Positions 35,284 through 46,348 of a stretch of 64,000 bases of DNA are shown piece after piece. The notes under the pieces were generated by a model. That model made no database searches. It was not told where the DNA came from and worked only from the letters and a program-made list of their open reading frames with translations. Made by a program: the position numbers and the translations under genes. How positions within the stretch are numbered: position 1 is the stretch's first letter; each line of letters starts with the position of its first letter. The DNA comes from Nicotiana tabacum (taxonomy: Eukaryota; Streptophyta; Magnoliopsida; Solanales; Solanaceae), in contig NC_134095.1 of the NCBI RefSeq assembly GCF_000715075.1, positions 8,976,722 through 9,040,721 of the forward strand. Reading direction: 5' to 3'.

Positions 35284-37519
35284 TGTGAACACCTAATTTT
35301 TGAAAATATTTAATTTTTTTGTCACTTTTTCTATGTAAATATTTTAGGGGTTTTAACCTATAATTTTTAGCTTTGTTACACTTTTTATTATAGGTTAAAA
35401 ATACAAAATTTTAGAAGGTGAATTATTACAATTAATATTATTGTTTTTTATTTTTTAAAAATAATAATTAAAAAAATCCAAAAAATATTAAAAGAAATTT
35501 AATTTTCGGGAGAGATTTAAAAAAATAAGAAAAAGGGAAGTATAGAATTAAAAAAAAATAAAAGTAAAAGTAGGTGGAATTCTCTTTTAAAAAGTAAAAG
35601 AAAGTGGAAAATTAAAAAAATAAAAGTAAAGTTTTGTAGAAATTTTAAAAAATAAAAAGTAATAGAAAGTTGGAATTAAAAAATAAATATAAAAGTAGTT
35701 GAAAATTTAAAAAATTTAAAGTACAATAAAGTAGAATTTTTAAAAAAGAAAAGCAAAAGAAAGTGGATTGTTTTTTTAATAAAAGTAAAATAAGTGGAAT
35801 TCTCTTTTAAAAAAGTAAAAAAAATGGGATTTTAAATAATATAAAAGTAATTAAAGTTGAAATTTAAAAAATAAAAGTAAATAAAGGTGGAAATTCTTTT
35901 TATAAAAAAAAAAAAAGAAAAGCAAAATGTAAGTGGTATTTGTTTTTAAAAAAAATAAAAAAAATAATAAAATAATTAAAAAAAAATCTGAAAATTTTCA
36001 AAAATTCTCCTGTAAATAGAAGAGAAATATTTGAAGAAGTGGAAAGAGGAAGAGGGTAGGAAATTGAGAGAAAATAAATTTTCTTCTTCTATGCTAAAAA
36101 GAATTTCTACTAGTTTCATTCTTTCTATCTATTTCTTTCAAAAACAAATAAAATATAGCCATTCATTACCTTGTTTAAGACAAAAAAAAAATACCTCAAA
36201 AACAGGAGCTAAATCACACCAAAAATCAAATCCAAAAGCTTCAAACTCAATTTAAAAGATAGCCCAAGATACTAGCCCGAAGAGGTCGAAGTCGAGTTCG
36301 GTTCGAAAGGTTTTCGCTCGTTGCCTCTGATTGTGGTTCGTTTGCACATTAAATTTGATGGTTTTTTGCTCCATATGTATTGAATAAGCTCTTCATCTAT
36401 AAAAGGTTCATTCTTTTCTTAACCAATGTTTCCATTATTTTTCTTTCACCGTATTTCCTTTTGATTTGTATATTATATTTTGGTTATCTACCAACTTGAA
36501 AGATATGAACAAAAAATGAAGGAAGAGCATAAAAGAAATAGAATTCGTGTGAGACAGAATGAGTTTTTTCAATGAGATTGTAGTTCATAGGGAAAGATAG
36601 GAAGATGTATTCAAAATGGAGAGAGAACGATGTAATAGCTTGGATCCAAATTAAAGAATGTTAAGTCAATAGCAAATTTGATACCGACATGGGTGATTAG
36701 GTCCATAATAACTCAAATCATATATTTCTTCAATAATAATTTCATATTCATAAATCATGACCTTACAATAATCTCAAAGTAGTTTTAGGAAGAAACATAA
36801 TCATGAACATTTGTAGTTTGCTTTAAATTGAATACAATCCTTTTAGAATAATCGAGGCGCGCCATGCCAAATAAAATCTCAAAACTCATGGCCCTCATTT
36901 AATTAATTTTAATCCTTAGAAATCGAGACGTGCCATTTAATTGAATTTTTCATGGCCCTCGCAAACTTGAAAGTGCGTAGTTGCTTTAGGCGCGCTATTT
37001 TTAAAAATTAATTTCCTAAACTCGGGTGTGCATTTCATGTGACCCAAATCCAAATCTCAACAACGTTTGATAAAATGTGTTGTGGACCGCGAGTGCATTT
37101 CATGTGACGTGGTTCAAGACGTGTTTTAAATAACGTTGAATTTTCCTAAAATTAATTAAAAACGACTAATAAGTTAAAAAATATACCATAGGTTGAAACA
37201 TGTTTTAAAAAATCAGATAATATGCCAATTGTAATAGTTTAAGCGACCGTGCTAGAATCACGGAATCCGGTAATGCCTAACACCTTCTCCCATGTTAACA
37301 AAATTCCTTACTCAGAATTTTTGGTTCGTAGACTTCAAAAGGAGAGTCGATTTTTCCTCGATTTGGGATTTAAAATAAACTGGTGACTTGGGACACCAAT
37401 TAAAGTATTCCAAGTGTCGACTCTGAAAAAATTAAATTAAATAATCTCATTTCAAATAATATCACTTTAATTGGAAAACTCTCTTATACCCCTTGGGCGG
37501 GTAAAAAAGAGGTGTGACA
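35284..37519 (+). mobile_element. 3' LTR of the Ogre element
   Basis: Begins TGTGAACACC, ends AGGTGTGACA, colinear with 14373-16555 with scattered substitutions and indels. The TATA box equivalent reads TGTAAATA (36011-36018), a change from TATAAATA in the 5' LTR. Confidence 0.92.
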
Positions 37520-37524
37520 CTACA

Positions 37525-38080
37525 TATATAAAATCTGAAAAGTTACTCAGCTGAATCATAAAGGACACTCTAGATCCGCCCCAGCCCCACTTAACATGTC
37601 AAAGTTTGGAAAAACATGTCAAGAAGGGAACGGGGACTGAGCCAGATAAGTGGCGTATACAGTCTACAGAATGTCATCGTTTTCCAGCGTACGTTTTGAG
37701 TTCTCAACACAAACTTACACGCTGCTCATTTTTGTTTTGTCAAGTGTCAACCTTGACCTCATAATATCAAGGAAAATCGGAAAATCCCTTCACTTCATAA
37801 GATATTTACACACGTATACTCAAAAATACTTTACTAACAAAAACAAAACTTTGACTTTACACAACACAAGAAATCGTGTTTCTGACTTCCAACAACATTA
37901 ATGAATTATTTAATTCATCTTTTTTTCATTAGAAAGATTCAAACATTGACAAAATACAAAAAGTTTTCGTATGAGTACGTACGACTCCACGGTCTCTTCA
38001 ATGCATTACTTCATTAAATACATCATCAGCATAAACTCCAACCCCTTTTCCTTTCTTTCTTTCTTCTTCTCTGTATTGCC
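37525..38080 (+). promoter_or_regulatory. Promoter and leader region of the MAPKKK gene
   Basis: Only 561 bp separate the 3' LTR end from the first ATG. The last part is pyrimidine-rich (38041-38077, CTTTCTTTCTTTCTTC), as in many plant leaders. I see no clear TATA box. Confidence 0.45.
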
Positions 38081-38161
38081 ATGAAAAATGCCGAATATAT
38101 GGAAAGCATTTTCACTATCATCAAGCTCATCCCACTCTTCTTCTTCTTCTTCTTCAACTAG
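38081..38161 (+). CDS. Overlapping upstream ORF at the MAPKKK start
   Basis: An ATG at 38081 opens a 26-codon frame ending at TAG 38159-38161. It overlaps the main start codon (38088) in a different frame. Contexts: GCC before the upstream ATG, AAA before the main ATG. If the transcript starts upstream, ribosomes would meet this ATG first. Translation is not shown by sequence alone. Confidence 0.5.
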   Translation: MKNAEYMESIFTIIKLIPLFFFFFFN

Positions 38162-41100
38162 TACTACTTCTCCTACAGGTTCTCCAAATACACGTAGGTT
38201 TTACGGCGGGCGAAGGAGACTGATTAGGCAGCGTAAATTGCGGCACGTTAGTGATGATGAGCTTGGTTTGCGGGGCCTCAATATTCAGTCCTTAATTATT
38301 GATGAACGTTCGAAATCCTTACCGGTTTCTCCTGAGTTTTATGTGGATTTCGGGTCGGGTTCTCGGTCGCCCCACCACCTCCGTCACTGTTCCAAGTCCT
38401 CCCCTGTGCCACTGCCGTTGCCGCTTCCTGAGCTCAATTCTCTTCCCAAACAGAACTCAGCGGTTGACTCTAATTTGCCGGTTAGAGTTGACAGGGATCC
38501 TTTAAGCCCTCCTCTTGCAAGGTTAGTATTGTTCTCAGGAAGGATTCATCTAGCCTATTTCAATTAGTTTGGGACTTTTCAATTAGGGTGTGTTTGGTAG
38601 GAGGGAAAATGAGTCCCGGGAAAAGTTTTTCATGAGGAAGTCATTTTCTGATATTGAGTTCCATCACTAATGGGTGAAAGTCATTTTCCTTACAACTACT
38701 TTACCTTTTAGTTTCATTACTTGCTTTTCACCAACAGTTCAACATTATTATTAATCTCTAGTACTCAAAAGTTTCATGAAAATACTCTTCAATTTGTAGA
38801 TATTATTATTAATTTTTTAAAAATATTTTCCACTTACCAAATATACCCTTAGGGCATCTCAAACAATTACCCCATTTTTCACCCCATAAGAGAATATTCT
38901 TTTTTATATTCTTATCTCTCTTTTATATTATATTATTATCTTTCATTAAACAAATTCCATCTTTTATTTTCATTAATTTGTAATTTCCATTAAAATAATT
39001 CCATAAAATTTTAAATAATACAATATGTGAGCAATTATTATAGATTAACTAATAATTCAAATAAAAGTGAAATCATTGCGATACAAGATTGATTAAGTAC
39101 ATATTATATAACGATAAAATTCATTCGAAATACTACATCAATATTCAACTTCAACCTCTAGTATTCTCCCATAAATGATCTATTAATGCATTACGAAATA
39201 CAAAATGAGCATCTTTGTCCATAATTCTTCTATGTCGAGCTAAAAATTCTTGAAATCGTTGATTTTCATCTACTGCCATTTCTATTGTTGGACATGGACC
39301 TTCCAAATCATCTTGAACTGGTGCATTAAAATCACGCTTATTCTCAATTATCATGTTGTGCAGTATAATACATGTAGTCATTATATCATGCAGCACTTCT
39401 TTTTTCCAAAAAACGTGAGGGTCCTGCAACAATTGCAAAACGTTGTTGCAAAACTCCAAATGCACGTTCAACATCTTTTCAACATGATTCTTGTTTCATC
39501 GCAAAATATTTCTTCTTTGCCGAACGTGACTCATGAATAGTTTGCACAAGGGTTGACCAATTTTAATGTATTTTCATTTAATGTATTTCTAATTTTCACT
39601 TTTCAATTTTAGCAACATCTAATATTTTATATTCGCACCTTTCAATTTTAGCAACATCTAATATTTTATATTTGCACCATTCATTTTTGAGATGATTTTA
39701 TTTTTTTGTACAATTATAACTTATAATAAAATTAAGTTATAATTTTACATAAAAATAATAAATGCACGAAAATTAATTTATCATAATTATACGCCAAAGT
39801 TAAGATGTAAAACTAATATTATAAAGATATTACATAAACATAATTAAGTATATATAAAGAGATAAATTAAAAGAGTTAAATAGTAAAATAATTAAAATAT
39901 GCATGAATAGTAATGGGGGAGATGAATACTGTACCCATATTTGAGGGAACGCTATTCATCCCCCATTTTGGGGGTAAAAATGGGGGAGGGTTGGAGCTTC
40001 ATTACCTTAAAAATTGCCCCCATTATGAGAAAATGAGGTAAGATTGGAGACGGCCTTAAGGGCATATCCAACCTTTACCCCATTTTTGGTCCCCAAAATG
40101 GGAATTTCCCCATTTTGGGACAACTTACTCCAACCATTTCCCCATTTTTTTCCCCAAACTTTTTTATATTCTTCTCTCTCTTCTATATTATATTATTATC
40201 TTTCATTTTAATTTTATTTTTTAATTTCCATTAAACAAATTCCATCTTTTATTTTTATTAATTTGTAATTTCCATAATTAAAACAATTCCATAAAATTTT
40301 AAATAATATAATTTGTAAACAATTATTATAGATTAACTAATAATTCAAATAAAAGTGAAATCATTGTGATACAAGATTAATTAAATACATATTACATAAC
40401 GATAAAATTCATTCGAAATACTAGATAAATATTCAACTTCAACCTCTAGTATTCTCCCATAAATGATCTATTAATGCATTACGAAGTGCAAAATGAGCAT
40501 CTTTGTCCTTAATTCTTCTATGTCGAAATAAAAATTCTTGAAATCGTTGATTTTCATCTACTGCCATTTCTATATAAAAATAATAAATGCACGAAAATTA
40601 ATTTATCAAAATTATACACCAAAGTTAAGATTTAATATTAATATTATAAATACATTACATAAACATAATTAGGTATATATAAAGAGATAAATTAAAAGAT
40701 TAAATAATAAAATGATGAATAGTAATGTGGGAGATGAATAGTGTACCCCATATTTGATGGAACACTATTCATCCCCATTTTGGGGGCAAAAGTAGGGGTG
40801 GGTTGGAGCTAAATTTCCCCAAATATTTTCTCCATTATGGGGGATGGGGACAAGGTTGGAGATGGCCTTAGAGTAACTCGTGTGCAAAGGTATCTACTAG
40901 AAGTAGAAGGTAGTTGGTAGGCAAATCCAGTCTGAAGCCCGTGGATGTGATACCTTTTAATTTTTTCCTTGGGAAAATACTATGGGAGTGATTTTTTACC
41001 CCCATTTTTCTTTTGACATATGTACATAATTGGAGGTAAAAGTAATGGATTCAGTTGAACCAACAAGAGCACTCGTACTAGTTGATTTAAATTCCTTAAT

Positions 41101-44100
41101 ATCTAACATTAAGGACATATAACAATTCTAATTTTGTCTTGCTTGGTCTTCGTTTCAAATGACGACTTTAAGTGTGCTACTTTGTTTTTCGATAATAATG
41201 TTTGATTAGCTATGATGAGTTTGTAAGAAGAAAAAACGAATACAGAACTGTTAACCTGTTGCAAGTTGCAGGGATACTTCTGATCGGACTCCAGCGGAGG
41301 TGACAAGTTCTCAGCATCCAAGATCATCTACTCCAACTTACCGACGTAGGAGGTTCCCTCAGGATCTGAATGCTGAGGGTGTTGAATTCAGGCTGAATGT
41401 TCCTGCTAGAAGTGCTCCAGGTAGTGGTTTTACGAGCCCCGTCCCAAGCCCAAAAAGGTTTAGCACACAGGACCTTTTCCAACCTCCATTTCATCAGCCG
41501 TCATCACCTTCAGAGGCTTACTCTTTCCAACTTTCACCCACAAGGGTTATAAACAGTGCTGATCATTCTCCACTAAGTAGCCCAACATTACCAAATCCAG
41601 TTAATAGAACCAGGAATCACAGAAGTAGTGCTGTGCATTCTCATCATAAATCTCTTCCGGAAAGTTCTCTGGCTTGGACTGAAGGTAATAACATCGATGT
41701 CCACCCGCTACCCCTTCCACCAGGAGTTCAAAGACATCCAGAATTATGTACCATCCAAAGCAATATGGATAAACCGTGTATATCACCAACAAAGGGTCAA
41801 TGGCTAAAGGGGAAGCTTTTAGGTCGTGGTACATATGGAAGTGTATATGAAGCTACCAACCGGTAAGCAATAAAGTTTGCTTGGTAAGTAACTTGGTAGG
41901 AATGTAACATTCGCTTCTGTTTTTTTTTCTCCCTTTTGACAGTGAAACCGGTGCTTTATGTGCAATAAAAGAAGTTGATCTTACTCCTGATGATCCTAAA
42001 TCTGCTGAATGTATAAAGCAGTTAGAACAGGTGATTTCCTCATGTCTTCTTAGTCTACATAATAAAAATTGTGTGTAAATTACAATTTTTTGAGTTACAC
42101 GGCGGGAGAAAACATATTTTAAAGGCAAAATCTTTTGTAAATGAAGTGAAGAGAACTTTAAATAAGTAATAAGCATGTTATATACTACGTCCTGGTTCTC
42201 TAACTTGCATTAGCAAATTAGTCAAATCAAGGTCCTTTGAGATAACTATCATGTGCCTGAAGATGCAAAATCAATAATGTATCCATAGAGCTACTTTTGT
42301 TGACCACATTCTTTGACTTCATAAACCTCCTTCACATTTTCATCAGCTAGAGTTTTTTTCTCAGAATGTTGGTAACCGGCTTGGGGATAAAAATTGAGGT
42401 TTCGTATTGCAGTATTTCCCATTCTACTATACACACTTTATGACATTCTAGATTTCTGAAAGGATGAAGCTTTGCACTGGATTGCAGTTACTATGGCGTG
42501 TTTTTCGCCAGTTAATGCTATTCTAAATCAATTCAGTTTCTTGCTTACTTCTGTTGTAGGAAATAAGAGTTCTCCGGCAGTTAAAGCACCCAAATATTGT
42601 TCAATATTATGGTAGTGAAATAGTAAGAACACCTATCTTTCTTGTTCTTTTGCCATTCAGGCATTTCTTCAGAATATTGAAAGATAAAATGCTTTTGGCA
42701 TTTCAGATGGAGGACCGCTTTTGCATATATTTGGAATATGTGCACCCCGGATCAATTAATAAGTATGTTCGGGAACATTGCGGAGCTATGACAGAATCAA
42801 TAGTTCGAAACTTTACTAGGCATATTGTATCAGGGTTGGCTTACTTGCATAGCACCAAGACAATACACAGGTAGATACTGGGTTGCACCAAGGTGGAAAA
42901 TGACACTTCATTTAAAGATTCATTAACGGAACACTAAAGCCTCTGGATTGCAATTCCATGTCATAAGCAAGCAAGAACCTTTTCTCTTCACAAAAAAAAA
43001 GCTTTGTTTTCTTTTTAACTTTACCTTGGCAGTGATGCTCAGTCTAGTGGTTGATTTCAATGATTCTTCTGAGTAGGGACATTAAGGGAGCAAATTTGCT
43101 TGTAGATGCATCTGGCATTGTCAAGCTTGCAGACTTTGGATTAGCAAAACATGTAAGCTTTCAGAATTCTAATGCCAAACTAAAATTGCTAGAGTTTCTT
43201 TGTTTGTACTAATTTAGTGTTTTTAGTGTTTTCTTGTAAACCCTAACCTGTAGACAAAACGATAAGCAGAATCTTTCATCAATTATTTTTCCATGCCTCC
43301 CATACTGCTATAATTTCATATTGTTTCTCTTTTTCCCAGCTTTCCAGCTGTGCAACTGATCTTTCTCTGAAAGGGAGCCCTCATTGGATGGCTCCAGAGG
43401 TAGGCATCGTAAAGCTACTTTACGGCTACTACCTGCCCTTTTTGCCCCCCCTCCCCCCCTTTGTTGGCTTGTGCTTATGTCTGGCCATCACTTCATATGC
43501 AGGTAATGCAGGCTGTGTTGCGGAAAGATGCCAATCCAGAGCTTGCCTTTGCTGTCGATATATGGAGCCTTGGTTGCACTGTTATTGAGATGTTTAATGG
43601 ACAGCCCCCGTGGGGTGAATTTAATGGGGTAAGTGTTTAAATTCATCTCATTTGAGAACAATGTATTCATGTTACAAGTGTAAACATATTGGTGAGCTTT
43701 AGGTTGTCAATATGTCATCATAGCTTGGGAAAATACAAGGGAGGCTAGCTGATTACTTAGTCATGATCCAGTGGCTTAGTCTCAATTATGCCAGAACTCT
43801 CTTCTTACCTTTCGGTTTTCGGGCGTTCTAGAATTGATTTCACTTTCTTCTTACCTTTCGGTTTTCGGGCGTTCTAGAACTGATTTCTGTAAGTGTCTAA
43901 ATGTTCGTGCTTTGTCTTATTAGGTGCAAGCTATGTTCAGTGTTTTGCACAAATCACCACCTATACCAGAAAAATTATCTTCAGAAGGGAAGGATTTCCT
44001 CTGGTGCTGCTTTCAGAGGAAACCTGCAGATAGGCCATCAGCTATGATGCTACTCGAGCATGCTTTTTTACGTAATACTGTTGCTGGTTGTTCAGAGGAT

Positions 44101-44770
44101 TTTTCAGGGATGAAATTACATGTGAGTGTTACATGCTACTGACTACGTGACGTTAGTGTACTGCTTATCAGTTTCTCTACTTTTATTGTTCCTCCTATTA
44201 CTTGAATATTGAATTCAAATGGTTTCAAACTCTGAATTTGTTACACTTTTAGGATGCTCTGCAGAGTCCTAAGGACCCAACTAACCATAAAAAGGAACTA
44301 AAGCCACTTTTACCAGGAACTTCCGCCAGGCATGGAAAATCACCATATAGCAGGTAATAACTTTTTTGTACTTCCTCTCTCTCTGTTTGTCATGTTTGGG
44401 ATATACTCGGGCACTTTGTTCTGTGAAATAGCTGATTACTCCCCTCTTTTGGTATTAATACCAATAGTTCCAGCTAGATACTATATTTTGCGTTACCCTG
44501 TTGACTTAGCTTATGCAAGTTTAACTGTGCTCTTTCAGTGAAAATTGCCAGCAAACTCATCCTGAAACCTGTGAGTACGGAGCAGCTTCTCACCACTCTC
44601 CCCGTTCTACACTTGAAGTCCTTCCCTGTATTTCTTCACTGGAGCTGAACTCAAGTTCGCGTGCAGCCAGTCCCCCAAGCATTCCTAGTAGCTTACCCCT
44701 GGGACCTGAAAACAGAAGTCCTTGTAGGAACATAAGAAAGGGAACACCAAACATCTGTATAAGATCATAA
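38088..44770 (+). CDS. MAP kinase kinase kinase, MAPKKK3/5 (MEKK) type
   Basis: Eleven coding exons: 38088-38521, 41272-41862, 41943-42030, 42560-42622, 42707-42870, 43077-43152, 43340-43399, 43503-43628, 43924-44121, 44253-44353, 44539-44770. All introns are GT-AG and phases close to 2133 nt, 710 aa, close to Arabidopsis MAPKKK5. The N-terminal 320 residues are Ser/Pro-rich (poly-Ser at 11-26, basic RRLIRQRKLRHVSD). The kinase domain spans about 323-580: Gly loop GRGTYGSVY (329), Lys 351 in CAIKEV, HRDIKGANLL (446-455), DFG (466-468), GSPHWMAPEV. The C-terminal tail is Ser/Pro-rich. Such kinases phosphorylate MAPKKs in immunity and stomatal or embryo patterning. Intron 1 (2.75 kb) carries three DNA transposon remnants. 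Intron 8 has a 46-bp tandem duplication. The exact family member is uncertain. Confidence 0.93.
38584..38851. mobile_element. hAT-like MITE in MAPKKK intron 1
   Basis: Ends TAGGGTGTGTTTGGTAG at the left and CTTACCAAATATACCCTTA at the right, imperfect inverted repeats of the hAT MITE style. About 265 bp, no coding capacity. The right end abuts the next element, so the target duplication cannot be read with certainty. Confidence 0.6.
38852..40055 (-). mobile_element. PIF/Harbinger derivative 1 with transposase C-terminus
   Basis: Inverted ends GGGCATCTCAAACAATTACC and, at the right on the other strand, GGCCGTCTCCAATCTTACCT, flanked by TTA on both sides (38849-38851, 40056-40058), the PIF/Harbinger target. 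The minus strand 39474-39151 encodes the C-terminal end of a DDE_Tnp_4 transposase (HDIMTTCIILHNMIIE, AVDENQRFQEFLARHR). The rest of the transposase is deleted. Confidence 0.8.
40060..40867 (-). mobile_element. PIF/Harbinger derivative 2
   Basis: Ends GGGCATATCCAACCTTTACC and, reversed, GGCCATCTCCAACCTTGTCC. TTA follows on the right (40868-40870), TTAA lies on the left. The part 40437-40572 is closely similar to derivative 1 (39150-39285) and keeps a shorter piece of the same transposase end, so it is a further deleted sibling. Confidence 0.78.
43801..43892 (+). repeat. 46-bp tandem duplication in MAPKKK intron 8
   Basis: Two near-identical copies starting CTTCTTACCTTTCGG at 43801 and 43847. 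Confidence 0.85.
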
Positions 44771-46348
44771 ATAAATAAATTAGAGGGTAAAAACTGTGTA
44801 CAGATCAGGAAACCTAGATACAAAACTTCAGTCGGATGATTAGTCAGAATGTTGCCATATGTGGGAAAGATATGCAACGCAATTCCATATGCATCCGCGT
44901 CTTTGTGTATCATTGATGTTGTTTATGAAGCTATCAAAGGCTTTAATAGTTTTGGAGCAGATTCATAAAGATGATTCTGAAGTTAATAGTGTAACTTAGA
45001 TTGAAATTATGACTTAGGTACACAAAACTGAAAGGTTTTTGTGGATGTAAATGTTTTTGTTGTGCTTAATGCCAACCTGAAGGACATCTAATCCATCTCC
45101 TCAGCGGATATCCTAAACAGGGTAAAATTCATTAGTTTTATTATGAACTTGTGTAAACAATTCTGAATAAATTAAGAGTAATTCTTACACATAATTTTTT
45201 TGACTATTAGAGAACTTCTTCCATCTTTAATTGCCTGTGTGATACAATTCTTTAGGTGACAATAAGTTTCAATGGCAATGTTCTTACTGTATTCTTTTAT
45301 TAGTAGTATTTTGAGGAGTAAGTTATTAAAATATACTACTAAGTATAGGGCCCTCTTATGGTTCAGCTTTGAAAATTGAAAGAAGATTGTTATAACTAAA
45401 AAGCTTGTATAAAAGCGATGTAGTGCATTTACTACTATTTCTGTAGTCAAAGGTTGTTTATTTCACTACATTTTGAAATACTTTTCTTAAATATTCATAA
45501 CTACAAAATTAGCGATTTATATTACCTTTTTTAGTTTCTCCCCAGATCCCATGTATGGGAATACACTGGGTTCGTTTTTTTTTTTTGGTTTCTAAATTTG
45601 TAATCCAATTATTTTGTAAAACAAAAAACTCATGCTTAATTCGCATGTAAAAAAAGTCGCATTAACATTTCTAGAAATGACTATACCATAATAAAGTGTT
45701 ACAAAAGCGATACTTTCTCACGATTTGAAGATCTTTAAATAAAAAACGACATAAATATATAGTATTCAATAAGCATTCAAAGGATTTCTTCCGAAAGAAA
45801 AGAAAAAAAGGGAAGAAAGCAATAACTAAAAATCTTTTCAAGTAGGATTCAAACATATGACAAAATTAGTTAACCTACTCTAGTACTCTTGTATCACTGA
45901 GGTATTATGGATTCATCATTATTTATAATAAAATGATACTACTACTATTTATTTGGGATTTTCTCACTAATTATATGCAGTTTTTCTCTTTTATTCAGTA
46001 GAATTATTCATCATTCCAATTTCCAAGTTTCCACACAGCTATCTTTTCCCCAACATAACTATTTAATGATAGAGAAATAGTAACAATTTGAACAGTAATA
46101 TCACTGGTTTTGAATTGCCACATCAGTATACTACTATTTAAGCATATAAAAATTTCTCCAAAATGGAACACATAAGTAAAAGAAAAACTAAAATTTGGAA
46201 AATTGAGAGCACACTTTCCCCCTTCGACTCTCCTTCTTTTCAATCTGTTTAAAGTTTAAAGCGGCAGAATTTCCATCGAACTCCGAACATGGAACCAATT
46301 CGTAACTCCAAACTGAATATAGATCCATAAAAACATTCAAAACTAATT
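44771..46348. other. Intergenic region between MAPKKK and GCP5
   Basis: Holds the MAPKKK 3' end and the GCP5 promoter and leader. AT-rich. No ORF with a family motif, no RNA gene. I see no unambiguous TATA box or poly(A) signal. Confidence 0.5.

Larger units (their letters stand above)
14373..37519 (+). mobile_element. Ogre-type Ty3/gypsy retrotransposon with nested solo LTR
   Basis: LTRs of 2183 and 2236 bp (14373-16555 and 35284-37519) both run TGTGA...GTGACA. Flanks are GTACA (14368-14372) and CTACA (37520-37524), a 5-bp duplication with one mismatch. A PBS follows the 5' LTR and a purine tract precedes the 3' LTR. The interior encodes ORF1, gag, protease with G-patch, an intron, RT, RNase H, a second RNase H and integrase, then a minisatellite. 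This is the Ogre plan, and its native length without the solo LTR is about 19.2 kb. The two LTRs differ by few substitutions in the stretches I aligned by eye, yet the coding part has many stops, so the copy is inactive. Confidence 0.92.
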
